A stretch of DNA of 64,000 bases from NCBI GenBank assembly GCA_039881145.1, contig JAYKKI010000027.1, positions 20,719,001-20,783,000 on the forward strand, read 5' to 3'. This DNA is from Druceiella hillmani. Lineage: Eukaryota; Arthropoda; Insecta; Lepidoptera; Hepialidae. The notes beneath the pieces were generated by a model. The model made no database searches. It saw only the letters and a program-made list of their open reading frames with translations, and had not been told where the DNA came from. A program made the position numbers and the translations under genes. This document shows, one piece after another, positions 24,460 to 37,039 of the stretch. The stretch's first letter is position 1, and each line of letters starts with the position of its first letter.

Positions 24460-26030
24460 TATTATTTAAACAGGCAATGTTCTGACATGAGGTATGGGCA
24501 GGATCTACCTTTCAGCCATTCTCTTGCTATTACTTTCATTTCTTATGAGGCTTCAAAAGTGTTAGCGAATGTAGTCTAGAAACATCAAAAATGATTTTTC
24601 TCTAAAACAGCATATCTATTAACGTTTCCATCTCAAAATAATATTCAACCCGAATAAAAGAGTTTTACATCTTAGGTTAAATTTTGAGCCGATTCGCTGT
24701 AATGGTCTCCACGATATCTATTCGTTAATTTTAAGCCTCGTCTTAGGCTTTATTGCCTGATTGATTCAAGATATTTAGGGAACACTTAGGGATTTTGATC
24801 TGTGCATTGACCATTATCTCATTGAAAGTTTAATTCCAATCGGTTTATCAGTTTTTTGTGATACTCAAACATGTAAACAGGTAAAAAAAAAAGAGAAAAA
24901 CATAGAAAACATAATTTCAGAATAAGGTATTTGATTATATTTCTATTACTAAAATACAATAAGTAATAACATTAAAAACGGTTAAAATAGATATATCGTA
25001 CCATTCCGTACAAATCCCGTACGTATCGTACTTTTCCGTATCGGGCTTTTCCTTACAAAGTTATAACGACTTAAAAACTGACGAACTACGATTCATGCGA
25101 AAATGCCCCGTACAAAATACAACTGGCTTATGACGTCACTGGCCAGTTATTTATAATTCATTATAAGGAAGATTATTAAATATTTCTAATATCTCGTTAA
25201 ATATTGTGTTTAAGTTATATATTGCACATTATAATTTTCTCATTTTTTGTGTGGAAACTAAATTCACAATAACTTTTTCAATTTAAAGAAAACAATTGAC
25301 ACTTTTCTATTTAGAAGTTTCGATTAATTGTTTGTTATATGCATTACTTTTTCATCACATGGTTTTTTTAAACCTACTATACAATTTTAAAACATTTAAT
25401 GCAATTAAAAGTTTCAGTAAACTTGGTCAAGTAGTTTTGCGGAACAATTTATTATGGGTTAAAAATTCTAACGTGAATAACATAACAATATTTTTCTAAA
25501 ATAACTTCACAACACAAATAAAATTCTATTATAATTTTATGACAGTATAGATAGCATATACATTACTGACAAGAATCAATAAAGTATATAAATATAAGCT
25601 GGTGTGGCATTTGATTACCATTCAGGCGACTAATTATTTCAATTTAGAGAAGCCTCGGTTATTCGGTAAGAAAAAGAAAACAAAAAGTATGATTACACCA
25701 CTGTGCAAAGATTTGTTGCCACATTAGACTCAATATTGGTATTATAATGTAATTCATAGCAATAATAGAACGAATGTTATTAAACTTATATCAACAACAT
25801 AAAATGGATGAATTGAAAAATATCCGCTTTATATTATTCTTTATTGCTGGCATTACGTTAATGAGTAATTTATCTAACGTTTTTACGACACTAAAAGATC
25901 GAGAATTTAATATATAAATATAATAAAACGCTATTTGCCATATATAAAAATAACAAACGTTCTCATTTACGACACTCCATACCTTCTCGATTAATCCACA
26001 AAATAAATTTGCGATTTTAAATATTTAACG
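24460..26030. other. AT-rich DNA, nothing firmly recognised
   Basis: No gene. A short zone at 25000-25060 is enriched in CCGTAC/CGTAC words. The 67-codon plus frame at 25296-25499 has the composition of chance AT-rich frames. Confidence 0.4.
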
Positions 26031-26034
26031 CGCG

Positions 26035-26150
26035 GCAACTCATAGTCGCTCACTATAGAGCACCGCATCAATCAAGTGCTGACTTCTAACTGCTACATTA
26101 ATCGTATTAGTGTGCCTTTTTGTTCCGTACAATTTCAATTTCGGCCTCGT
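26035..26150 (+). repeat. Dispersed repeat R3, copy 2
   Basis: Counterpart of 2205-2335, sharing GCATNAATCAAGTGC, an ATTAATCGTATTAGT-like block and the T-rich segment after it. Confidence 0.55.
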
Positions 26151-26177
26151 TTTCTCACTGGATGGTAAAAATTTAGT

Positions 26178-26775
26178 AAATTTAATAGACTAACTAGCCC
26201 AGTGTAATTGATACAAAATTTGGGCCTAAAAATGTTTGTTGTGGGAATAGCGATTTCTAATTGATTTTAGAGGTAGCACTCTTAAGTATTATTAGAATTG
26301 AAAAGTTCTATTAAAAAAGAGAGTGGGTTGGAAATGGTTTTTTCTAAACAATTTTAATTCAATTTAATCTTTTAGATTGAAAGCTTGATTCTTCTTAACT
26401 TAATAGACTAACTAGCCCAGTGAAATGGAAACAACTTCGGCCTAAACATTTTTGTTTTGGGAATAATTATTTCTTTATTGGTTTTAAAGGTAGCGCTCTT
26501 TAATGAGAACTTGAAAAGTTCTATTAAAAATAGAGTCGGTTGGAAATGGTTTTTTCTAAAAAATCTTAATTCAATTTAATCTTTTAGATTGAAATCTTGA
26601 TTCTTCTTAATTTAATAGACTAACTAGCCCAGTGAAATGTAAATAACTTTGGCCTAAACATTTTTATTTTGGGAATAATTATTTCTTTATTGGTTTTGAA
26701 GGTAGCGCTCTTTAATGAAAACTTGAAAAGTTCTATTAAAAATAGAGTGGGTTGGAAATGGTTTTTTCTAAAAGA
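26178..26775. repeat. Tandem repeat, three ~215-bp units
   Basis: Units start with TTTAATAGACTAACTAGCCC near 26181, 26399 and 26611. Each carries a GGCCTAAA box, a GGTAGC(A/G)CTCTT box and GGTTGGAAATGGTTTTTTC. Copies 2 and 3 are more alike than copy 1, indicating stepwise amplification. Confidence 0.9.
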
Positions 26776-27409
26776 AACTTGTTTCTATTTAATATTTTAG
26801 GAAAATATTTATATCTTTTTCGGAAATTTCATTTTATATAACTTTTATCCAGGAATTTTCGTACGAATAATATTTTTAAAATCACGGTCTTGAGATAGGT
26901 ATGTTTATTTAAGACATGAGATTAAGGTATGGCTAATTATATTTCAGAAATATATATATACATATGTATAAATGACATTCCGTATTGAATTTTCGTGTTT
27001 CATATCCGATGGAACCAAACGGAAATACTGTTTTATTGCATTGGATACCCCATTATTGTAACAATTTACTTTGTTCAATAATTGGGTTCTTCATACGTCC
27101 ATAAATCTATCTATTATAGGCTTTTAACGTCTAAATGAGATAAGACAGAACTTCAAATTCAGGCGTCATATGCAGTTTCTTAGCTCACAATATGAAATAT
27201 TAAAATATTTTTAAAATCATTTAAAAAAATATTTCAAGTGGTATCCCTTACTTTAAGTGTTGTTGGATTAAAAATAATTAATTTCCATATTTGAAAATAG
27301 TTTAACAGAAATACTGAGTACTCTCAAATGTGTAATCTCTTATGAAAACATAAGTGCTACACGCATTTAAAGGGTTTGCTACGCAGTAAACTTCCGTATA
27401 GACTATAGT

Positions 27410-27838
27410 CTATGAAATAGAAGGATACGTTGAATTGTTTAAAAAACGAGTTGTACTTTCAAAGCGAATTTGATTATCGTAATGTAAGTCGTCTATGCTA
27501 AGCGTAATACAATGCAATAATATCCTTTCTTCCACTACCTTAAACAGCTTTTTCCTTATATATTGATAATTCTTTTTTGATAGATAGAGTGAATCATATT
27601 CTGCCAGAAATGTATTTTCATGATTACTAAAAGTTTTCAGGTTTTCAAGATATTTGGACTTTTCCGCGTCCCATATTTTTACGTAAATATTTTTGCACTT
27701 GAGTTCCACAGTACGCGGAATATCCATGATCTTGCAACCCATGGATTCAAAATAATTTTGTGCAATGAGAACAGGTGGTAGCTCGAAGTAAGCATTAATT
27801 TTTCCATTTAGGCTCTCAGGCCATAAATTAATTTTAAA
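27410..27838 (-). pseudogene. Unidentified protein-coding-like open frame (143 codons)
   Basis: The longest non-repeat open frame in the window. It runs from just after a TAA near 27838 to a stop at about 27410. The frame is open upstream of the first ATG (27742) and begins FKINLWPESLNGKINAYF. It includes ELPPVLIAQNYFESMG, DIPRTVELKCKNIYVKIW and LSIDDLHYDNQIRFE. Residue use (Trp, Cys, Pro, Asp, Glu, His well represented) is unlike the Ile/Lys/Asn/Phe-dominated chance frames here. By a rough composition-based estimate, such a frame is uncommon in 64 kb. I do not recognise the family. It may be an exon, a fragment of a captured gene or a transposon or viral relic. There is no signal peptide or clear membrane span. 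Confidence 0.4.
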
Positions 27839-28249
27839 TTATAGTATGTGTATCGACACCTGTATTTTCCTATTAACAGAATATTTTCAAATGGCCAGTT
27901 TTTTAAGTTGCGGAAATTGCAAAGAAAGTATCACTAATTTAATATTATAATTGTAAATTTATGACACTTGTTTTTTTTTAAATAGTCATTTATATTTATT
28001 GATATTTAAAGCTTGTCATTCATTTACGGGATATTTTTGTATTATTATACGCGATATATATATCCTGGTTAGTGGTTTAATTACAATCAAAATAAAATTA
28101 CACCAGTTTAATAAAAGCACTATTAAGTATAGTTTATTTAAATTAACGTTTATGAAAATGAGTCTCTACGTAACTTCAATAGCAATATTTTTTCTGAACG
28201 CAAAGACAAATGTTCGACTATTGTACATTTTTAACTGATTATACAATTT

Positions 28250-30300
28250 TCTAAAACAATTGGCCACTCAAATGAAGAAACATTTTCTTCCCGCTGTAAG
28301 ACCTCAAAATTTGGTGTAATAATATATTAATTACATTATATAATAGCAATTGTAATAATTACTCTGAAATTTCAATGCATTACGAAAACAAAACGAAAAA
28401 AATATTCATCTAACATAACGATGTTACACCGATGGCTGATTAGCTAAGAAACAAAATTATTGAAAAAACCGAAAAGTTCAAATGACTTGAAAACCGCGGA
28501 GCTTTTATTAAAAGTGAAATTCCATTTCTTGGCAAAGAATAATCTTTAGCTGTGGCTGAAAGCTTATCCACGATTTATGGGACATTGGTGTATGATTTGA
28601 TGTCATTTCTTATCATTGATTGGCATTTAATGCCCTTTTTGTGACTAGGAATCGAATTTTAGAGTTTATTAAATTTTCAGTTTTTAGTTTTGTATTATTA
28701 ATATGACTGACATTAATACTGTATTACAATCATAAAGTTAGGGGTAAGAATTTAATATGTTTACAATAATCTACTGTTACAATGAAAGTGTGAAAATAAT
28801 TTCAACAATAACCGCATTGACTATTATTGCAAAAATATATTATTCTAAAATTGCCATAAAGAGTTTATGATTCCCCAGAATTTATGATCTCTCAAATCAG
28901 CATTACTGCTAATGCTTCTTGAACATAATTACGTATTATTTTGAAGGTAATTTTTTAATTATGTGACACTAAATGGAAAACATAAATCACCTAAGGGTGG
29001 CAATGGTTAATATTTGCAAAACCGCATATTGTTCATTAACACTAATTATAGTGAGACTACAGGCCAAAAATAAATTTTCTTAATATGCAAATTGATACAA
29101 AAATTCACTTTCTTTTTTACATATTTAAAATAAAATATTTGAAATCTTATTTTTTTTATGAAAATTTTCATTGTTTTTTGGGTTTATTTGTCATTCAGTT
29201 CAATAGCATTTTTTTATGCCCAATGCTATGCCAGAACCGCCAATGAGAACGCCGTGCCAGAAATATTTGAAGTATTGTACCTTAATAAAAATCTAGCTAA
29301 AAATATTTATGAGTAAAATCATTGACTTTGGTTTATTACGATAGAAAAGATTAAATGAACTGCAAGAAAAATATTTGGAGCCTTTTAGTTCTGACTATTA
29401 TTTATAAAAAAGAATCTTGATTTCTAACTATGTAGGAAAATGTAGGCCTAATACAATTATTGAAAGTCTCTTGAGAGAATAGGTTTACCTAATTATTAAC
29501 TAATATAAAGCATCACAAGTAGTATATCGAGGAGTAAATTACATAATTTTCAACAAGTACCTTAATATTTATGTACGTTAATGGATAGAACACCACCCAC
29601 TGCCAAAACCACAAACTAGATTAAACAGTATATGCCAGGAAGGTGGATATTTTAAGTCATATGTATAATATCAAAGTTGATCCTTTACGTCGAGTGAAGA
29701 CAGTATAATATGACGCACTTAATAATATAAAGTGAAGCGGTCATATCATTACGACATATCATTTTACATAAAATATGAAACATGGAACAAACTATCGACT
29801 AATAAAACTGTCCTTTGCGGACATTATGATGTAGTATGTTTGATTTTTTAATAGCCTCTCACTGATGTTAATTTTGAGTGACTGCCGTTATTGAACTCAT
29901 CAATGTACTCGAAGATAACTTTGTTTGTGCAGAAAATTCGTTTCATTTACAAGGCATCAAAAGGAAAAACAAACACCAGAAAGTGATAAAATCTAATTGA
30001 AATCAATCAGTATAAAATAAAAATGACAATTGGTAACAGTATACGTTCGTAAAATAAATAAGTGAAGTATAAATATTCGCTAATGAAATTCTGATTATTT
30101 AATTGGAAGATTTTCTTTTGTAGTAAAGCTTCTTTGGACGCGATGAGAGTAAAATTTTTAAGATAGCAATGTTTTTCATGCAACGTCTTTGTTCTGTCAG
30201 TATGGAACGAGTATATCGCACGAAGGAAACAAAATCGGTACTTGGTTAACAACTGCGAGATAATTGAACACGGTAAAATAATATAAGAAATGTAAGCATG
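28250..30300. other. AT-rich DNA, nothing firmly recognised
   Basis: No repeat partner or gene found. The 102-codon minus-strand frame at 30007-30315 has no recognisable motif and could be chance. Confidence 0.4.
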
Positions 30301-30336
30301 AGTGAAAACAAACAAAAATGGCGTTCATTATTGCTT

Positions 30337-30466
30337 TCAGCTGTTTTATACGTTATGTGTGTCAAAAAGAAACTGCCAAAATTTTGCGCGAAAACAAAAA
30401 TAGTGCTCACTACTCCCATCAGTTGTTTTTTACGTTATGTGTGTCAAAAGTAAACCGTAAAATTTA
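30337..30466. repeat. 80-bp tandem duplication
   Basis: CAGTTGTTTTTTACGTTATG (30421) repeats CAGCTGTTTTATACGTTATG (30338), followed in both by TGTGTCAAAA. Confidence 0.75.
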
Positions 30467-30879
30467 TTTTGAATTATTTATCTATTTATGATAATTTATT
30501 ACTAATTTTGCGTTTTCTTCATCCATTACAGGAATAACAAAATATGTATTGAATTTAATAATAAATTTTCAATGAACCCGCACATATAGTTGTCGTAAAT
30601 ATATATAATTTACAACAGGAGCAATACATTCCGACTTCCTTCAGCCACATTTAGCCGTATTCCAGTACTGGCCTCGCGGCAATTTTTTAATTGACAATTT
30701 TCTATGTAAATTTTTTATTAGATATTTACGTCTATTTATTAAGATATTTTATTATTTTTTTCTAAATATATCTTAGTAGTTTCTAAATATATAATCTAAA
30801 TATATGGTGTTTCAAAACTAATTATTAAAAAAGATATGCGATATATAGAGTATTCTTGCCGCTTTAGTTTCGAAACTAC

Positions 30880-31130
30880 TGAGCCAAAAATCACGAAAAA
30901 ACCAGATTGCTAAAATCTGACTAGAAAATTATAGCGACTATAGAAAATTATAGGGGTGATAGATCAATTTGGGAGAAGCTATGTACAATGAAGTAGAAAA
31001 TACCCTTATTTCCAAAACTACTGAACCAAAAATCATAAAAAACTGGGTGTCCAAGTCTGACTAGAAATAAAACGGTACAATGAACATATGGTAAAATCTG
31101 ACTAGAATATTCTAGCGATCATCCTAGATT
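30880..31130. repeat. Short local repeats with GAGCCAAAAATCA box
   Basis: (G/C)(A/T)GA(G/A)CCAAAAATCA(C/T)(G/A)AAAAA boxes and AA(A/G)TCTGACTAGAA boxes recur two to three times. Irregular duplication of an old repeat, related in style to the tract at 22250-23460. Confidence 0.55.
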
Positions 31131-31580
31131 TTATAATTTTTGAAATGTTTTTATGTCTGTGAAAGACATAGAAGGCAATATATTTATTTCGTGAAAAATT
31201 ATTCTCAAATATTCTTAAATGTTTGTAAGAGCCAAAATGTATACGGAACCCTCATAATGGGATTTATACTCACGCTTGATAGTTTTTTATATTTGCAAAT
31301 ACTCAATCTGTCTGTAAAGAAGACAGTTTCAAAACTGATGTGAAAATAATAATATTTAATAAAATTAACTAGTTTTTTTACGTGACTTTGTAATTATATA
31401 CAGAGGTTATTAATAATAAATACGAAATTACAATACATTACGAACAGGATTGGATATTCTATATACATTCATTTAAATTTAATGTAAACTTCACTACATT
31501 TGGTTTGGTTAATAAAAAATTGCTTACGTTTTGGAATATATCAAATTTTTAATATTTTTTTTAAATTTGAAAAAGAATTG

Positions 31581-32060
31581 TCAATAAGCAACAAGTCGTC
31601 GAAAGTAACATGCTTCGTTATTATCTATCAGAAAGAGCCAGGATACTGTGCTTCCAGGATTCAGTGTGTTGAAAGGATTTGATGAGGTTGTTTTTAAGAT
31701 TGTCACAATAAAAGAAACTTTCTTTGTGAGGACGTGGAATAAAAGAATATACTTCAGGGCATTAAACAGACGATAATTAGAAGATGTAAAACGTGGAGGA
31801 TATGCTCTGTGTTCCACCTTATTTCAAACCAGTCTTTAAATGTTTGATGAGTAACGGAAGTGTCGTATATCAATTGTACCTGGAACATTGTTTTTCTTTT
31901 TTGAATAACCGTAGCTAACTAGCAAGTCCAGCAGATTTAGCAGTAATAATATTATTAAAAGTTTGAAATTCATCCATTTTGTTCCACTAGCACCATAATA
32001 GAATATTCTATCCATAGATCGTCATTTCGAACAGTGCTGGATTGAATTAATATGGTCTTC
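31581..32060 (-). pseudogene. mariner-type transposase relic (C-terminal half)
   Basis: The minus-strand frame from 31817 reads EHRAYPPRFTSSNYRLFNAL. This is a clear counterpart of the mariner signature EHPAYSPDLAPSDYHLF, and the third catalytic Asp region would lie just upstream. It continues through KYILLF into NPFNT and FLIDNNEACYF, matching the C-terminal KP..F...GI..L..RW..VI.N.GEYF part. Upstream (31960-32060) an interrupted WCWW-type segment matches 4611-4811 in block A. Frameshifts and stops separate these pieces. This subfamily has the PSD type of signature, unlike the relic at 2769-2954. Confidence 0.75.
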
Positions 32061-32548
32061 TTGCGGTTTAATTCAGCATTCCGTACTAATTATAACATAA
32101 TTCTGAAAGTCCTTGTGTCTAGCCAAAACAACCATAACTGGGCAGTAACACGAGGTCAGTTGTATTTACTTTGGTAGACTAACATTTGAATTGTATAGAG
32201 AAAATAGGCAAAAAATAAAAACAAAAAATTTGTGCTTAAATTGTTTTACGCTATATAACTTGATTATCATGGCATACTTTTCTCATTTGAAACAAATTTT
32301 TCTTATTAAATATTTTTATGACATCACTTAAACCGATTAACATCGTACTGTGTGTTATTCAGATTCATTTTAAAAATGTAACGTGGTGTATTGTTGAAAA
32401 TTACAGTAATTGAAATGTATGATGTATTAAAACCCATAAAATTAAATTAGCCATATAATATTCTGTATGAATACGGAATCAATTATCTTCTACTTATTGC
32501 ACGTTAGCTTCTTAAAATTTCCAAATTTTCAAACAAATCAGAACGATA

Positions 32549-32760
32549 GACTTTTTCAAACTTTCGCGATTCGAACACATATTTTATTTTATTTGACTCG
32601 GGTTTTTTCCTAAAAATCGTCAGTCTTCCCGTGACCACAGGCTGTGCAACCAGTCAGAAACGTCGGGACATAGTGAGTACTTAGTATATATAATATCTAG
32701 GTTCACTCATTAAATATATAATTACCGCGAAAAAACCCGAGTCAAATCAAATAAAATATG
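32549..32760. mobile_element. Foldback element with ~30-bp inverted repeats and 14-bp flanking repeats
   Basis: A block ending GACTCGGGTTTTTT (about 32580-32607) is the near-perfect inverse of AAAAAACCCGAGTC and its A/T-rich extension (about 32730-32759). AAATCAGAACGATA occurs at 32535-32548 and exactly again at 32761-32774, as a target-site duplication would. About 30 bp lie between the left direct repeat and the left arm. The interior has CCCG/CGGG, TGAC/GTCA and CACAG/CTGTG pairings (32628-32669), i.e. a compact stacked hairpin. The one-sided extension plus inverted arms resembles the hammerhead foldbacks elsewhere in this window. No ribozyme core was found here. Confidence 0.65.
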
Positions 32761-33009
32761 AAATCAGAACGATATCATCTTGCTACGAAATAAGAAAGTA
32801 AATAATAAGCAAGTTCAAAATAGCAAATGCGGGAGGTGAGTGGAATATACTAAGGGTGTTACGGTAAAAAATCCTCTGATTTAGTTGGCTAATAAATAAG
32901 TAGTGTTTCGAAAAGAAGGAACACTTTGTAGTTTATTGTAATTTATCATCAGACCATCCATCTTCTCCAATTTCGCCAGTGACAATGCAAGTGACAATGG
33001 ACAGTTTCA

Positions 33010-33990
33010 AAAAAGAAATTCGCAGATTTTTATTTAAAATATTCGTCAATGAACTCTCAGAGATGGTTCTTATCATACAGGTTCTTTTCAAGCCATGTAC
33101 AAAAGTCGGATGGCTTCTGGCTATCTGGTGTATAAGGAAATATGAAATTATTTCTCATTCCAGTTGCAATGATTTTAATCGAGTAATCTTGCAATTTGCT
33201 GATGGGATTTATGAAACAAAAAGAAAAGTTCATATTATGGGTGTTTTCGACGGAGTTCAAGTCACAAATTTTTAAGGTAATTGTAAAACACTATTGTGGT
33301 AATAATTGTCGTACTAGAAAGAATTTTCCATTAAACATGACTCCCTGTGGAAACATTTTCCACAAAACGAGCATGATTATGATTTTCTCCTGGAGTTTTA
33401 TCTTTTAGGCCCCGATAAAAACGTTGTCATGTACTTTCGTTAATAGTTTCCTCATATTCGTTCATCTGTCTGTCCGTTCCGGTTTGTTGTAGAAATTTTG
33501 CAAGCAGGTTTCTAGGGATAAATAATACTTTTTACAAAGATTCCATAGAGAAGAAGCATATTTGGTTAGATCCTTCGAAATAAAAATTATGTTTCATTTG
33601 CGATTTTTAATTTTTAAGTTTCTTTCAAAAGCTTTGAATAGGCGTGCAATATATCTAAATTTTTGGTGTTTGAGTAGGACTTCTAAATAAAAGTAAATTG
33701 GTTAACTTGTATCAATAACTTCATTAAATATGAACAACTGCGGAACTCTACTTGCGCGCGTTAAGGCATATACTTTCATATATTTTGGCAGCTCTACTCT
33801 TTTTGATTTTACTTGAAATGGTCAGACATTTGCACTTACGGATACGATTCAAATTCATAGCCCACTTCTCATCCTCAGTAATAAGGTGGTTTAACCAGTT
33901 TAATGCACGCCGAAAACATGAAGTTGTGTATATTTATTTGCACCATATTGATATGATTTTAACTAAAGTCATGGGGTGTCCAAATCGTAT
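33010..33990 (-). pseudogene. mariner-type transposase pseudogene (block B copy)
   Basis: Minus-strand pieces occur in family order. IWTPHDFS (about 33950-33980) matches WVPHEL. WLNHLITEDEKWAMNLNRIRK (33810-33885) is the TGDEKW region, with the first-Asp neighbourhood and Trp retained, and runs to a stop after LNARK. After a gap comes the open frame at 33057-33260 with IIATGMRN and FPYTPDSQKPSDFC, matching HPPYSPDLAPSDY. Then EFIDEYFK, a stop and KSANFF match the C-terminal FF..K...FF motif. It is the paralogue of 4990-6060 within the large duplication and somewhat better preserved around DEKW and PYTPDS. Confidence 0.8.
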
Positions 33991-35899
33991 ATTTATAGAT
34001 TTTGCTTAATTTGTGTTTTTTACACTCAGACATCCAGAGCTGGGTCGGTCCCTTAATGTCTAGTCACTACTACAGAATCGCATAAAGCACCACCTTAGAA
34101 TTGCTTCGAACACAGGATCGGGAAAAAATCTCTGACTGGTTTTAACATAGACTATATTTTCTCAATATCGACGGTCAGCAATGAAACTATAAGAGAGTCA
34201 AAGAACGCGGCTTGCTCTTAATACATATCCAATTGTAGAATATTCTCAAAATGTCTGCAACAGTCTAGATTTAAAAAAAGACGTTCATTATTAATTATAC
34301 GATTTATTTGATAAAATATTTTTAAAAATGGAATCCACATATCCCTTTACCCTTGAAATTTACCGCCACATACCATCTCCCTATAAATATCGTTTATTAA
34401 AGTGATATAGTATACGCAAAGAGTCCGAAATTCAAACTCTGGTTTATTTCCGATGTTGAAAATATAAATATCATTCGTAATTTTTTAAAAATATAATAAC
34501 CTCGATCTAAGTTTCGAATTAAATTTCTTTTGCTATTTTTGAAATTGAGAATAACTTCTTGACACAAAAAATACGAGTAAATATTTCAAAGAAAATAAGA
34601 TATAAATTTTATACGATTTTACAAAATATTACACATATGTGCAAACTTTCTAATGTATCTTTATTCCAAATTTAATGACGAATACAGTTAATAAAAAGAA
34701 AATGGAAATCGTCCTCAAATGGAAATGATTTAAAAACGAGGAAATTTTACGTCTTCAAAGTATTTAGTGATATATATTAAACAAATCTACTATATATGCT
34801 ACTAAAGCCCTTTTTAAGTTAGAAATAAAAACTATAATTTTAATGCTAAAACTAATTTTAGATAACAAAGTTAAAAGAAATTTCCAAAAGTTTCTAATAT
34901 TTTTTTATCAATGAACCTCAAATGATGGAAAAAAATACTACTGATAGATCAATTGTCCACAAAAATCATTACTTGTTATTTTTAATTTATTTGTAATGAT
35001 CCGCTTTCACATTTAACGAAATTTAATAAATGGCTAAATTAAAATGTACTTAATTAGTCGCTTTTCCAGGTTAGGCTTGATGTATTTTTTTTACGTATTG
35101 TTATTCCAGAATGCAAGTTATATAAACCATCTATTGATCTACGATACGTTCAGAATATTTACAGTCGAAATATTATGAAGGAAAGAAGATTGTTTAAATA
35201 TATTCCTCACATTACTGTAACCGGAAACCCTAAACTGAGAATTGTATCTTCTAAACCATTAATCACACTTTCCGCTTGAGAATAAAACGTCAGACAAACG
35301 TTTATATACATCGACGCAAGCTGACAAAATTCCAAACTATTTCGTGTAAAGTTGACTTTAACCGGAAGATCAAACTCCTGCGGGGACAGAGGTCATCGGA
35401 CCAAATTTTCATTGGAGAGCAGAGGATATATTCACAGCACTAACGTGGAAAATGATGGATTGCAGTAATAGCTGCGAAAGGGAACATAATGTATTTCCAG
35501 TGTAAAAATTACTTGCAAGGTTATGTTAATATTTATTTTATTATAACTAATATCTGGAAAATTTTTCAAAATTATTGGTCTAGTAATATCAGTGAAAATT
35601 TTCTTTTAAAATAACTGAAAAGTAAAATGCAATGTTAACATAATACCGAATAAAATAACTATATTTATAAGCAAGCAAATATTACGTTTTTGACACATGA
35701 AGAATTGTTAATAAGAACTAAAAACAACAATAAACCTAGCGAAATATATAATAACTTTTTGGGAATGATTACAAAAAAATTATCAATAAAGAATATTTCT
35801 TTAACATCTAGCTATTTATTAGCCTAAATTAATTAAAAATAAGCTTTTAACTGATCTTAACAACAGTTTTGTGCTTTTAACTCTCTTTTCGGGTTTTAC

Positions 35900-36570
35900 A
35901 TGTTTTTTTTTCTGCACTTGTTTCATGCAGCTACTTTCAAGAGAAATTTACGAAATACGCGGGCGTTTATGAACTATCAGGAAAAATATGAATTTCATAA
36001 AAAAATTCAGGATATTTTCATTTCTCTAATTTACTATTTCAATGAAAAGTTTAAAGGAGTTTATTTTTATATTTTCTTGAACTAAGAGAGATTTGGTGTT
36101 TGTTTAATTTACTTCATTTAATGCAATTATCATGTCAGTTGTTTTTGTAAGTTTTTTTTTGCAGCCAAATTACGTTACGTATATTGCGTGTGCCGAAATA
36201 TCAGAAAGCAATATGAGGTTTATAATTTTGGAACGGAATTGAAAAATATCTCATATTATTATGATAAAATGTTTTTGATTCTTTAATAATTTAATTCCTT
36301 TTCATATCAAAAGTTAGGAACATATTTGGAAATCCAAAAAACAGATGTTCAAGACAAACTTGTAATTTCTTTTACCAAATGATAATTCCTTTTATAAATG
36401 TTTGTTACTGACATCATCATTGACGAAATGGTATAATGAGAAGAGTAATAACGTACTTATCACGACACTGGCCCATATATGATGTCCTTTAAAATACACT
36501 CGCCAACAGCCACATCAAAATAATACGTTGGTATATTTCCTTTTTTAACAATTACCCCATACAATTTAAT
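35900..36570. other. AT-rich DNA private to block B
   Basis: No counterpart in block A and no recognisable gene. It leads into the (TA)n-bounded insertion. Confidence 0.4.
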
Positions 36571-36578
36571 ATATTCTA

Positions 36579-36580
<2 letters not shown>

Positions 36581-36673
<93 letters not shown>

Positions 36674-36675
36674 AA
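36581..36675. repeat. (TA)n microsatellite
   Basis: Nearly pure TA with one TTTA interruption at about 36640. Confidence 0.95.
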
Positions 36676-36689
36676 TATATGATTTCTAA

Positions 36690-36954
36690 AAGGTGTTTTT
36701 TGGTCGAGCGGCTCGATCTCTTTAACTACTACACCAAAAAAAATAAAAAAAATACTCACTTAAAGCTTATGTTTTCTAGTTTGGGCGAAAAATATAAAAA
36801 AATTCGAAAAATATCTTTTTGTTATAAAAATTAATTTTTATAACAATTGGCATGAGCGCCATCTGTGGGCGACACATCAAATATCTTAGCCAAATTGTAT
36901 ACTTGGAACACGCTAGATGGCGATATAGTACGAAGACTTTGCACGGGTCAGCTA

Positions 36955-36955
<1 letters not shown>
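36690..36955 (+). mobile_element. Truncated non-LTR retroelement 3' end-like segment
   Basis: Contains GGCATGAGCGCCATCTGTGG, then GCTAGATGGCGATATAG, and ends GACTTTGCACGGGTCAGCTAGT immediately before a (TA)n tract. Endings of the type GCACGGGTCAGCTAGT followed by a simple repeat are typical of dispersed RTE-like tails in insects. GCCATCT and AGATGGC can pair. A perfect 24-bp palindrome occupies about 36820-36843. No coding part remains. Class assignment is inference. Confidence 0.5.

Positions 36956-37035
<80 letters not shown>
36956..37035. repeat. (TA)n microsatellite, likely element tail
   Basis: Pure TA for about 80 bp, directly abutting the CTAGT end of the preceding retroelement-like segment. 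Confidence 0.95.

Positions 37036-37039
<4 letters not shown>

Noticed and set aside
30007..30315. 102-codon minus-strand frame
   Set aside because: Hydrophobic, AT-driven composition; no family resemblance seen; could be chance.
32600..32670. Hammerhead ribozyme in the second foldback (a CTGACGA is present on the minus strand)
   Set aside because: No stem II and GAAA in the right order, and the flanks cannot form stem I; a core heptamer alone is not enough.
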